Below, piece by piece: positions 19,326 through 27,131 of a stretch of 64,000 nt of DNA. Every line of letters begins with the position of its first letter. The first letter of the stretch is position 1. Under the pieces are notes generated by a model. The model saw only the letters and a list, made by a program, of their open reading frames with translations, was not told where the DNA came from and searched no databases. Source of the DNA: Pseudomonas triclosanedens (GTDB taxonomy: Bacteria > Pseudomonadota > Gammaproteobacteria > Pseudomonadales > Pseudomonadaceae); assembly GCF_026686735.1 (NCBI RefSeq), contig NZ_CP113432.1, positions 1,612,001 through 1,676,000 of the forward strand. Reading direction: 5' to 3'. A program made the translations under genes and the position numbers.

Positions 19326-20082
19326 GTCGTTGCTGGGCCTGGCGTTGCTCGCGCCATTGAGCTGTCTGGCGGCCGGCTCCGTCTCGGTCGAGCCCAACAC
19401 GGTGCTGCGCCTGCCGGTGAAGGGCGACAGCCTGAGCCTGGACCGCATCAGCGTGGGTAGCGAGGGTGCACTGCTGATTCCGGCGCGCGTCAAGGAGCTG
19501 CGCATCGGCGAGCTGGACCTGGCGAAGAATGCCCGCCTGGGCGTTTTCCCCGGTACCGATACCCTGCGGATCGAAGTGCTGCATGGCAACCTGGCCGACG
19601 GCAGCGTGATCGCCGCCCAGGGTGGTTCGGGCAGCTTCAGCAAACCGGCCAGCGCAGGGCGCAGTCTGATTCTGCACCTGCAGGACGTGCAGGTGGAGAA
19701 TCTGTTGGTGGATGTTCGCGGCGGTGTGGGGGCGCCGGGTTACGACGGCCTCGATGGCGGTAGCGCGCAGACCTCGGGCTGCCTTTGGGGCAGCGGCCGC
19801 TCCGCTGGCGATGGCCAGGATGGCGCCAACGGCCAGCCCGGCGCTGCGGGGGGGGTGGTACGTCTGGAAGTGCCCGAGCATTTCGACGTCCAGCGAGTCA
19901 AGGTTCGCCTGGAAGGCGGCGCCGGCGGGGCGGGCGGTAAACCCGGCAAGGCCGGTGCTCGCAGCGGCGAGAAGGGCTGCTGGTTCTATTCGGTGGCGGG
20001 CGAGAAGCCTGGCGCGGAAGGCAAGGCCGGCACGGAGGGGCCGAAGGGCAGTGAAGGCCGTCTGGACGTGAAGCGCTTCTGA
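19318..20082 (+). CDS. Exported protein with collagen-like Gly-X-Y tracts
   Basis: A 254-residue protein with a cleavable signal (MRKSLLGLALLAPLSCLAA). Residues about 20-130 are beta-rich and unassigned. From about 134 onward there are glycine-rich blocks: GVGAPGYDGLDGG, GDGQDGANGQPGAAGG, GAGGAGGKPGKAGARSGEKG and GEKPGAEGKAGTEGPKGSEG. These follow the Gly-X-Y rule only over short runs, so a full triple helix is unlikely along the whole region, but the blocks resemble bacterial collagen-like proteins. It overlaps the DUF1145 gene by 8 nt and ends before a bidirectional hairpin. The function is unknown; a periplasmic or surface structural role is inference. Confidence 0.8.
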   Translation: MRKSLLGLALLAPLSCLAAGSVSVEPNTVLRLPVKGDSLSLDRISVGSEGALLIPARVKELRIGELDLAKNARLGVFPGTDTLRIEVLHGNLADGSVIAAQGGSGSFSKPASAGRSLILHLQDVQVENLLVDVRGGVGAPGYDGLDGGSAQTSGCLWGSGRSAGDGQDGANGQPGAAGGVVRLEVPEHFDVQRVKVRLEGGAGGAGGKPGKAGARSGEKGCWFYSVAGEKPGAEGKAGTEGPKGSEGRLDVKRF

Positions 20083-20101
20083 AGCGCCGTTCTCAAGTGC
20101 G

Positions 20102-20126
20102 GGCCCGCCCGGCAACCGGGCGGGCC
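20102..20126. terminator. Bidirectional hairpin between convergent genes
   Basis: Perfect 11-bp GC stem GGCCCGCCCGG / CCGGGCGGGCC with loop CAA, between the stop codons of the collagen-like gene (+) and the CopD-like gene (-). There is little T-run on either side. Confidence 0.75.
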
Positions 20127-20133
20127 ATTGGAT

Positions 20134-20598
20134 TTACCAGTGTGGACGTGCGGCGACGAAAGCCACCAGTGCCATGCCGATCAGCAGGTTGATGCCTACG
20201 GTGCGGCGGATCTTGCCCAGCGCGGCGCCGCCAGCCGGCCAGTCCTGCGCGTCCACCGCGCGGCGCAGTTCCGGCAGTTGCAGTGCCTGGATGCGCACGA
20301 ACAGCGCCAGCATCGCCACATACAAGCCCATCATTACCTGGACATAACGCGGTGCGGCGGCCATACCGCTGTAGCTCAGGTGCATCATGCCCATGCCGGT
20401 TACCGGCAGCAGCACCACCGCCGCCCAAACCCAGCGGAAGAAACGCGGGAACACTTCCAGCCAGAGCTTCAGTCTTGCCGGTGGCTCCAGCGCTGCGACG
20501 GCCGCCGGGCGCAGCACCATCCAGGCGAAGAACATCCCGCCGACCCAGACCAGGGCGGCCAGGACGTGCAGGGCATAGACGGGGGCAAAGGGTGTCAT
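20134..20598 (-). CDS. CopD-like four-helix membrane protein
   Basis: A 154-residue inner-membrane protein with four helices and the CopD-domain pattern YALHVLAALVWVGGMFFAWMVLRP, RFFRWVW, GMGMMHLSYSG and a C-terminal INLLIGMALVAF helix. The conserved His in ALHVLAA and MMHL could bind haem or copper. It is shorter than the copper-resistance CopD itself and lacks a CopC partner, so I do not claim copper uptake. Its start is next to the MITE-like element, 56 bp away, which may supply or separate its promoter. Confidence 0.8.
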   Translation of the reverse strand: MTPFAPVYALHVLAALVWVGGMFFAWMVLRPAAVAALEPPARLKLWLEVFPRFFRWVWAAVVLLPVTGMGMMHLSYSGMAAAPRYVQVMMGLYVAMLALFVRIQALQLPELRRAVDAQDWPAGGAALGKIRRTVGINLLIGMALVAFVAARPHW

Positions 20599-20653
20599 TC
20601 GGACGATCTCCGCTGGTGATTGAATGCAAGCGCGCTATCATAGCCGCCCCGAA

Positions 20654-20915
20654 GGGTCTGTTGACGTTTCGTCGCGAGCCGCCTTGCCGCGACAAATGGC
20701 GCCAGGCGAGGCGCGGGATGCAGGCAATGGTCGTTCCCTTGGCAAGTCCCGGAACGCAGCATGGCGCCATTTGCCGCGCAGCCCGAGGGAAAGGCCATTT
20801 TTTGCGCGGCGCCGTGTTGCTCGTCGTTCGTCCGAATGACCAAACCTCTCTCCTCGCGCCTTGCCCCGCGCAAAAAGTGACGCCGTCGCGGCTGTGACGA
20901 AACGTCAACAGACCC
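20654..20915. mobile_element. MITE-like element with perfect 20-bp terminal inverted repeats
   Basis: About 262 bp without a credible gene. The left end 20654-20673 reads GGGTCTGTTGACGTTTCGTC and the right end 20896-20915 is its exact reverse complement. A second internal inverted pair, CAAATGGCGCCA at 20693-20704 and its complement at 20762-20773, adds secondary structure. It fills most of the 383-bp gap (20599-20981) between two divergently placed genes. No clear target-site duplication is seen, so it is old or inserted without one. The IS family that owns these ends was not identified. Confidence 0.7.
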
Positions 20916-20981
20916 CTATTACCAAAATTCATCCAGCATCCGGATGTGCCCGCACAGGCGCGTCCGGAGCCCGGGAAGTCC

Positions 20982-23126
20982 ATGCTCAGCACCGAACTCA
21001 AGGCCACGATCCAGGGCGCCTACACGCGCTTCCTCGAGGCGAAGGAACTCAAGCCACGCTACGGCCAGCGTTTGATGATCGCCGAAGTGGCCAAGGTCCT
21101 CGGCACCATCGACAGCGACGAAGAAGGCCATCGTCTGGGCGATGCCGCGGTGGTCGCCGTCGAGGCGGGAACCGGTACTGGCAAGACCGTTGCCTACAGC
21201 CTCGCCGCCATCGCGTGCGCCAAGGCCGCCGGCAAGCGCCTGGTGATCGCCACCGCCACCGTCGCCCTGCAGGAGCAGATCGTCCACAAGGACCTGCCCG
21301 ACCTGCTGCGCAACAGCGGCCTGTCCTTCAGCTTCGCCCTGGCCAAGGGGCGCGGGCGCTACATGTGCCTGTCCAAGCTCGATCACCTGCTGCAGGAAGG
21401 ACAGGCGCAAAGCGCCACCGCGCAGTTGTTCGAGGAAGAGGGCTTCCGCATCGACGTGGACGAAACCTCCAGCAAGCTGTTCAACCAGATGATCGAGCGC
21501 CTGGCCGGCAACCGCTGGGATGGCGACCGTGATTCCTGGCCCGAGGCCATCGAGGACACGCAGTGGGCGCAGGTCACCACTGATCACAGCCAGTGCACCA
21601 ATCGCCATTGTCCGAACTTCCAGCAATGTGCCTTCTACAAGGCACGCGAGGGCATGACCAAGGTCGACGTGATCGTCACCAACCATGACCTGGTGCTGGC
21701 CGACCTCGCCCTGGGTGGCGGCGCGATCCTGCCCGACCCGCGCGATACCATCTACGTGTTCGACGAAGGCCATCACCTGCCGGACAAGGCGATCGGCCAC
21801 TTCGCCCACTTCACCCGTCTGCATGCCACCGCCGACTGGCTGGGCCAGGTGGAAAAGAACCTGACCAAGCTTCTGGCGCAGAACCCGCTGCCTGGCGACC
21901 TCGGCCGGCTGATCGAACAGGTGCCGGAACTGGCCCGCGACCTGCGCACCCACCAGCAGTTCATGTTCACCGCCTGCGAGGAAATCGGCGACTTCCGTGC
22001 CGGCGAAGACATGGAGGGCCGCGAGCGGCCACGCCATCGCTTCGAGGGAGGGGTGATCCCCGAGCACATCCGCGAGATGGGCATCGAGCTGAAGAAGGGC
22101 TTCTCCAGGCTCACCGATCTCTTTACCCGCCTGACCGAGCTGCTCAAGGAAGCCATGTCCGGGGAGGGCAGCGTCGGTATCGCCAGCCACCAGGCCGAGG
22201 AATGGTATCCGCTGTTCGGCAGCCTGCTGGCGCGTGCCCAGGGCAACTGGGAGCTGTGGACCGCCTTCACCTGCGAAGACCCGCAAGACAGCCCGCCGAT
22301 GGCGCGCTGGCTGACCCTCGCCGAGAGCGGCAGCTACTACGACATCGAAGCCAACGCCAGCCCGATCCTCGCCGCCGAGGCCTTGCGCCGCAACCTGTGG
22401 AACGTCGCCTACGGCGTACTGGTGACATCCGCGACCCTCACCGCGCTGGGCACCTTCGACCGCTACCGGATGCGCGCTGGCTTGCCGCGCGCGGCAGTGA
22501 CCGCCGTGGTGCCGAGCCCCTTCCACCATGCCGATGCCGGCGTGCTGCGTGTGCCGGATCTCAAGGCCGACCCCCGCGATGCGGCAGCGCACACCGCCGC
22601 CATCGTCCGCGAGTTGCCGGCGATGCTCGAAGGTGCGCGTGGCTCGCTGGTGCTGTTCGCTTCGCGCAAACAGATGCAGGAGGTATTCGACGGCCTGGAG
22701 CGGGACTGGCGCAAGCGCGTGCTGATCCAGGGCAACCTGTCCAAGCAGGAGACTCTGAACAAGCACAAATCCCGCGTGGACGATGGTGAAACCAGCGTGC
22801 TGTTCGGCCTGGCCAGTTTCGCCGAGGGTGTCGACCTGCCGGGTGCCTACTGCGAGCACGTGGTGATTGCCAAGATTCCCTTCGCCGTGCCGGACGACCC
22901 GGTGGAAGCGGCGCTCTCGGAGTGGATCGAGGCGCGCGGCGGCAATCCGTTCATGGAGATCGCCGTGCCGGACGCTTCGCTGCGACTGGTGCAGGCCTGT
23001 GGGCGCCTGCTGCGTACCGAGCAGGACAGGGGCACCATCAGCCTCTTGGATCGACGCGTAGTGACGCAGCGCTACGGCAAGGCCATCCTCAATGCGCTGC
23101 CCCCGTTCCGCCGTGAAATCGCATGA
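20982..23126 (+). CDS. dinG: DinG-type Fe-S DNA helicase
   Basis: A 714-residue XPD-like superfamily 2 helicase. Walker A is EAGTGTGKT (61-69), the 4Fe-4S cysteines are Cys129, Cys205, Cys210 and Cys216, and the DEAH-type box is DEGH at 261-264. C-terminal motifs (VLFGLASFAEGVDLPG, ACGRLLRTEQDRGTISLLDRR) are intact. It unwinds D-loops, R-loops and forked DNA 5' to 3'. ATG 20982 is preceded by GGGAAG; an ATG at 20946 adds 12 non-conserved residues. In E. coli dinG is SOS-induced, but I found no LexA-like box; the MITE-like element ends 66 bp upstream and may have reshaped the promoter. Confidence 0.93.
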   Translation: MLSTELKATIQGAYTRFLEAKELKPRYGQRLMIAEVAKVLGTIDSDEEGHRLGDAAVVAVEAGTGTGKTVAYSLAAIACAKAAGKRLVIATATVALQEQIVHKDLPDLLRNSGLSFSFALAKGRGRYMCLSKLDHLLQEGQAQSATAQLFEEEGFRIDVDETSSKLFNQMIERLAGNRWDGDRDSWPEAIEDTQWAQVTTDHSQCTNRHCPNFQQCAFYKAREGMTKVDVIVTNHDLVLADLALGGGAILPDPRDTIYVFDEGHHLPDKAIGHFAHFTRLHATADWLGQVEKNLTKLLAQNPLPGDLGRLIEQVPELARDLRTHQQFMFTACEEIGDFRAGEDMEGRERPRHRFEGGVIPEHIREMGIELKKGFSRLTDLFTRLTELLKEAMSGEGSVGIASHQAEEWYPLFGSLLARAQGNWELWTAFTCEDPQDSPPMARWLTLAESGSYYDIEANASPILAAEALRRNLWNVAYGVLVTSATLTALGTFDRYRMRAGLPRAAVTAVVPSPFHHADAGVLRVPDLKADPRDAAAHTAAIVRELPAMLEGARGSLVLFASRKQMQEVFDGLERDWRKRVLIQGNLSKQETLNKHKSRVDDGETSVLFGLASFAEGVDLPGAYCEHVVIAKIPFAVPDDPVEAALSEWIEARGGNPFMEIAVPDASLRLVQACGRLLRTEQDRGTISLLDRRVVTQRYGKAILNALPPFRREIA

Positions 23127-23164
23127 TCGAATCCTGATCCGCCGTGCGTCGGTGTAACTGCGTC

Positions 23165-23223
23165 GGAAGCTGGCCCGGAGTACGTATTCACAGTGTATAA
23201 ACTCCGCCCTCGAGCCAGCTTCC
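23165..23223. promoter_or_regulatory. Long interrupted inverted repeat between dinG and the glycosidase gene
   Basis: Outer arms GGAAGCTGGC (23165-23174) and GCCAGCTTCC (23214-23223), inner arms CGGAGT (23176-23181) and ACTCCG (23201-23206). The central loop contains TATTCACAGTGTATAA. It lies 38 bases past the dinG stop and 123 before the next ATG, so it could act as a dinG terminator or as an operator around a promoter. Confidence 0.55.
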
Positions 23224-23346
23224 GCCGTGCTTTGCTCCAGCCTGCACGGCCCCGGCTCGCAAGAGGCCCGGGCGCCGGGCGGGCAAACCTTCGTGGTTGA
23301 ATTCAGCGTTCGCCTCGCGGCGAGCGTGCAGTAAGGACGAGGACAC

Positions 23347-25629
23347 ATGATCGCTTCGCGTTGGCATCTGCCGCTGCTGCTCAGTCTGGCCATCGCCAGT
23401 ACCCCGGCCGTTGCGGCTGGCAGCAATGACACCCTGTTCAACTTCGTCAAGCCGATGGCGGTGGTCAGCATTTCCACGCAGAACGCCGACCTGCCCAGCG
23501 CCACGGCCGAGGCCACGCCCGAGGGCGAAATCCTCCGACGGGTGAACTTCAATCCCGCGCCGCAACCGACCTTGCGCCTGGCACCCGCCAGCGGTAGCTG
23601 GGATTGGTCCCAGGCCGACAGCATGAGCCTGCGCATCCAGAACGCGATGGGTTGGGCGATCACCCTGGAAGTCGAGATCGAAGGCGTGGGCGGCGCGCCG
23701 GGCCTGCATGCGAGTATCGCGTTGCCGCCAGGCCCGGCGCAGACCCTGCTGGTTCCGCTGCGGGCGACCGCGCCGGAAAACTTCGGTATGCGCGCCGGCG
23801 TGCCGATGCCGGTGATGCTGGATGGGCAGCGTCTGCTGCTGGCCGCCAAGGTGACGGGTGAGTTGAATCGCAGCCAGGTTGGCGCGGTGAAGATCTACCT
23901 GAATGCACCCAAGGCGGCGCAGGACATACTCGTCGGCCGCTTCGGCACCTACGCCGGTGGCGATGAGTGGCACAAGGCGTACACCGGTATCGTCGATGGT
24001 TTCGGCCAGGCCAGTCGGGGCGATTGGCCGGAGAAGGTGAAGAGTGCCGAGCAATTGGCCAGCGCCTGGAAGGCCGAAGGCGAACAACTGAAGAAATGGC
24101 AGCCGGAGCCCGGTCGCGACGCATTCGGCGGTCTGCTGGACGGCCCTGCCTTCGAGAGTACCGGCTTCTTCCGCACCGAAAAACGCAATGGCCGCTGGTG
24201 GCTGGTGACTCCAGAAGGCCATTCGTTCTGGTCGCTGGGCGTCAACGCGGTGAATGCCGACAGTAGCCAAACCTACGTCGAAGGCCGCGAATACATGTTC
24301 TCCAGTCTGCCGAAGGAAGGCGATCCGCTGGCTGCCTTCTACGGCCAGCGAGACGACCGTAGCGGTGTGGGCGCCCAGCAGGGCCGCGCCTTCGGCAATG
24401 GCCGCTGGTATGACTTCTATGCCGCCAACCGCTTCCGCGCCGATGGCGGGCTGACCGGTGATGCCGCGGCCGCCGCCTGGCAGGAGCGCACCCTCCAGCG
24501 CCTCGGCGCCTGGGGCTTCAATACCCTCGGCGACTGGAGCGATCCGGCGTTCGCCGAGGTGCCGCGCATGCCCTATAGCGTGCCGTTGTCGATCAGTGGC
24601 GACTACGCCACCGTCAGCACTGGCTATGACTGGTGGGGCGCCATGCCCGACCCGTTCGATCCGCGCTTTGCGATGGCCGCCGAGCGCGCCATCGCCATCG
24701 CTGCCCGCGACCATCGCGAGGATGCCTGGCTGCTTGGCTACTACGCCGACAACGAACTCGCCTGGGCCGGTCGTGGCGACGATGCCCAGGCTCGCTACGC
24801 GCTGGCCTTCGGCGCGCTGAAGCTGTCCACCGACAGCCCGGCCAAGCGGGCGTTCATCAAACAATTGAAAGACAAGTACAAGGAGCACGAGGCGCTCGCC
24901 GAAGCCTGGGGCGTGCCCCTCGGCGCCTGGGAAGATATCGACGCGCCGGGCTACCAGGCGCCGCAGCCGGATGACGCGCATCCGGCGATTGCCGAAGACT
25001 ACAGCGCCTTCCTGCGGCTGTACGCCGACCAGTACTTCAAGACGCTGAAGGACTCGCTGAAGTGGCATGCACCGAACCACCTGTTGCTCGGTCCGCGTTT
25101 CGCCGTGAGCACGCCGGAGGCGCTGGCATCCTGCGCCCAGTACTGCGACGTTCTGAGCTTCAACCTCTATGTGCCGCTGCCGCAGCAGGGCTTCGACGCC
25201 GACTACGTGCGCAGCCTGGACAAGCCGGTGCTGATCACCGAGTTCCACTTCGGCTCCCGCGACCGTGGCCCTTTCTGGGGAGGCGTCGCCGAGGTCTACA
25301 ACGAGCAGCAGCGCGGCGAAGCCTACCAGCGCTTCCTGGCCGAAGCGGCGAAGCAGCCGAACATCGTCGGCGCGCACTGGTTCCAGTATCTCGACCAGCC
25401 GGTAACCGGCCGCCTGCTCGATGGCGAGAACGGCCATATCGGCCTGGTGGGGATCACCGACCTGCCGTTCACCGGCTTCGTCGAGGCAGTGCGCAAGGCC
25501 AACCTGCAGACGCGCAAGGTCATCGATGATCAGGCGCGGGCGGCGGCGAAGGCGCCTCCGGAGCCCGAACCCAATCCCGCGCCTTCCGACGACGATGGCA
25601 ACGACGAGGAGCAGGCCGACAGTCAATGA
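23347..25629 (+). CDS. Secreted agarase-like glycoside hydrolase (clan GH-A type)
   Basis: A 760-residue protein with a signal peptide (cut after AVAA, about residue 24). The N-terminal part is a beta-sandwich-like region (about 30-200). A TIM-barrel domain begins near GFFRTEKRNGRWWLVTPEGHSFWSLGVNAV. The putative acid/base is Glu470 in YYADNELAW and the putative nucleophile Glu632 in VLITEFHFGS, the arrangement of GH-A retaining glycosidases; overall wording resembles beta-agarase annotations. The tail (EPEPNPAPSDDDGNDEEQ) is acidic and disordered. Agar is an unlikely natural substrate for this organism, so a self-made or host polysaccharide is more plausible, which is inference. Confidence 0.78.
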   Translation: MIASRWHLPLLLSLAIASTPAVAAGSNDTLFNFVKPMAVVSISTQNADLPSATAEATPEGEILRRVNFNPAPQPTLRLAPASGSWDWSQADSMSLRIQNAMGWAITLEVEIEGVGGAPGLHASIALPPGPAQTLLVPLRATAPENFGMRAGVPMPVMLDGQRLLLAAKVTGELNRSQVGAVKIYLNAPKAAQDILVGRFGTYAGGDEWHKAYTGIVDGFGQASRGDWPEKVKSAEQLASAWKAEGEQLKKWQPEPGRDAFGGLLDGPAFESTGFFRTEKRNGRWWLVTPEGHSFWSLGVNAVNADSSQTYVEGREYMFSSLPKEGDPLAAFYGQRDDRSGVGAQQGRAFGNGRWYDFYAANRFRADGGLTGDAAAAAWQERTLQRLGAWGFNTLGDWSDPAFAEVPRMPYSVPLSISGDYATVSTGYDWWGAMPDPFDPRFAMAAERAIAIAARDHREDAWLLGYYADNELAWAGRGDDAQARYALAFGALKLSTDSPAKRAFIKQLKDKYKEHEALAEAWGVPLGAWEDIDAPGYQAPQPDDAHPAIAEDYSAFLRLYADQYFKTLKDSLKWHAPNHLLLGPRFAVSTPEALASCAQYCDVLSFNLYVPLPQQGFDADYVRSLDKPVLITEFHFGSRDRGPFWGGVAEVYNEQQRGEAYQRFLAEAAKQPNIVGAHWFQYLDQPVTGRLLDGENGHIGLVGITDLPFTGFVEAVRKANLQTRKVIDDQARAAAKAPPEPEPNPAPSDDDGNDEEQADSQ

Positions 25630-25741
25630 CACGGCATTCGTCTGTTCGATACCCGTCTTAAGCGGGGTTCACAGGGGCGGGGCGCGCTGGAAGAATGGCC
25701 GCTCCGCCCCTTCGTTTTCGGTCCACCCACTGGAGATACCG

Positions 25742-26887
25742 ATGACCCTGCACGGCCATTGCGATAACCGCTTCACCCCTGTTGCCGACGCCTTCAGCGC
25801 GCTGTTCGAGAATCCGCAGGAACGCGGTGCTGCGCTCTGCATCGAGGTGGGTGGCGAGAGGGTGGTCGACCTCTGGGCCGGCAGCGCGGGCAAGGAGCCG
25901 GGGCAGGACTGGCAGGTCGATACGCTGCTCAACCTGTTCTCCTGCACCAAGACCTTCGCCGCCGTTGCTGCGCTGCAATTGGTGGGGGAGGGCAAGCTCG
26001 ACCTCGATGCGCCAGTGGCGCGCTACTGGCCGGAGTTCGGCCAGGCTGGCAAGCAGGACATCAGCGTGCGCCAGTTGCTTTGCCATCGCGCCGGCCTGCC
26101 GGCGATCCACGAGCAGTTGGCGCCTGAAGCGCTGTACGACTGGCCGACCATGACCGCCGCGCTCGCCGCCGAGACACCCTGGTGGACCCCCGGCGCGGAG
26201 CACGGCTACGCACCGATCACCTATGGCTGGCTGGTGGGGGAAGTGATCCGCCGCGTGGATGGCCGTGAACCGGGCGACGCCATCGTCGCGCGCACCGCCG
26301 CGCCGCTCGGCCTGGACTTCCACATCGGCCTGGATGACGACGAGTTTTACCGTGTGGCGCACATCGCCCGCGGCAAGGGCAATCTGGGCGACGCTGCGGC
26401 GCAGCGCCTGCTCAGGACCATGATGACCGAGCCGGCGGCGCTCTCTACCCGCGCTTTCACCAATCCGCCGTCGATACTCACCAGTACCAACAAGCCCGAA
26501 TGGCGGCGCATGCAGCAGCCTGCGGCGAACGGTCACGGCAACGCGCGTTCGCTGGCGGGATTCTACAGTGGCCTGCTGCAAGGGCGGCTGCTCGACGAGG
26601 TGCTGCTCGCCGAGCTGACCCGCGAGCACGCGCTGGGTGAAGATCGAACTTTGTTGACTTGCACCCGTTTCGGGCTCGGGACCATGCTTGACCAGCCCGA
26701 AGTGGCCAACGCCACCTACGGTCTCGGCCCGCAGGCGTTTGGCCATCCGGGGGCTGGCGGCTCCATCGGCTTCGCCGATCCCGAGCGCGAGCTGGCTTTC
26801 GGTTTTGTCACCAACACCTTGGGTCCGTATGTGCTGATGGACCCTCGCGCGCAGAAACTGGCGCGTGTCGTCGGCGACTGCCTGTAA
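25742..26887 (+). CDS. Beta-lactamase-fold serine hydrolase (EstB-like)
   Basis: A 381-residue cytosolic protein (no signal peptide) of the class C beta-lactamase / esterase family. The nucleophile motif is Ser67-Cys-Thr-Lys70 (LFSCTKTF), the catalytic Tyr is in HGYAPITYGWLVGEVI, and the third motif is HPGAGGSIGFADPE in place of KTG. These features fit carboxylesterases rather than true beta-lactamases. ATG 25742 has TGGAGA upstream; an open frame extends further back but is read-through of the previous gene. It lies 112 bp after the glycosidase gene with no terminator seen, so co-transcription is possible. Confidence 0.87.
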   Translation: MTLHGHCDNRFTPVADAFSALFENPQERGAALCIEVGGERVVDLWAGSAGKEPGQDWQVDTLLNLFSCTKTFAAVAALQLVGEGKLDLDAPVARYWPEFGQAGKQDISVRQLLCHRAGLPAIHEQLAPEALYDWPTMTAALAAETPWWTPGAEHGYAPITYGWLVGEVIRRVDGREPGDAIVARTAAPLGLDFHIGLDDDEFYRVAHIARGKGNLGDAAAQRLLRTMMTEPAALSTRAFTNPPSILTSTNKPEWRRMQQPAANGHGNARSLAGFYSGLLQGRLLDEVLLAELTREHALGEDRTLLTCTRFGLGTMLDQPEVANATYGLGPQAFGHPGAGGSIGFADPERELAFGFVTNTLGPYVLMDPRAQKLARVVGDCL

Positions 26888-26893
26888 CGACGG

Positions 26894-26915
26894 GCGGGAG
26901 GAACCTTCCTCCCGC
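26894..26915 (+). terminator. Hairpin after the serine hydrolase gene
   Basis: Perfect 10-bp stem GCGGGAGGAA / TTCCTCCCGC with a 2-base loop, 7 bases past the stop codon. No T-run follows, so termination may be weak. Confidence 0.6.
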
Positions 26916-27131
26916 GAAGCCTTCGAATAGGCGTTCCGTACGGCCTCCGCGCTCCTTCCTTGCGGCGGTCTTCCCAGCGGCGATGGAATGCACCGCTCGT
27001 CAGTTCGAGATTAAAATCTCGTTCCAACTGAGTAAGTTATGCTCAATTCTTAAGCTGATTGCTGAGGTTGCGGCACCGCTGCGCGCGCCTCGCACCCGTA
27101 CCGTTTCCGTCCCGTTCGGTGGATCGCCCCC

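Noticed and set aside
20654..20915. Inverted-repeat element considered as a structured ncRNA or tRNA-like gene
   Set aside because: The perfect identity of the two 20-bp ends and lack of a promoter or cloverleaf favour a transposon remnant.
20919..23849. 976-codon open frame on the minus strand opposite dinG
   Set aside because: It is antisense to a complete DinG with all helicase motifs. Long antisense frames are common in GC-rich DNA; the translation is low-complexity and has no recognisable domain.
23188..25632. 814-codon minus-strand frame opposite the glycosidase gene
   Set aside because: A shadow of a protein with signal peptide and catalytic residues on the plus strand; no RBS or domain.
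25742..26887. Serine hydrolase as an antibiotic-resistance beta-lactamase
   Set aside because: There is no signal peptide and the KTG motif is replaced by HPGAGG, as in EstB-like esterases.
27006..27021. Small inverted repeat CGAGATT/AATCTCG upstream of the OmpA lipoprotein gene
   Set aside because: Seven-base arms in an AT-richer stretch are not rare enough to claim an operator without conservation data.
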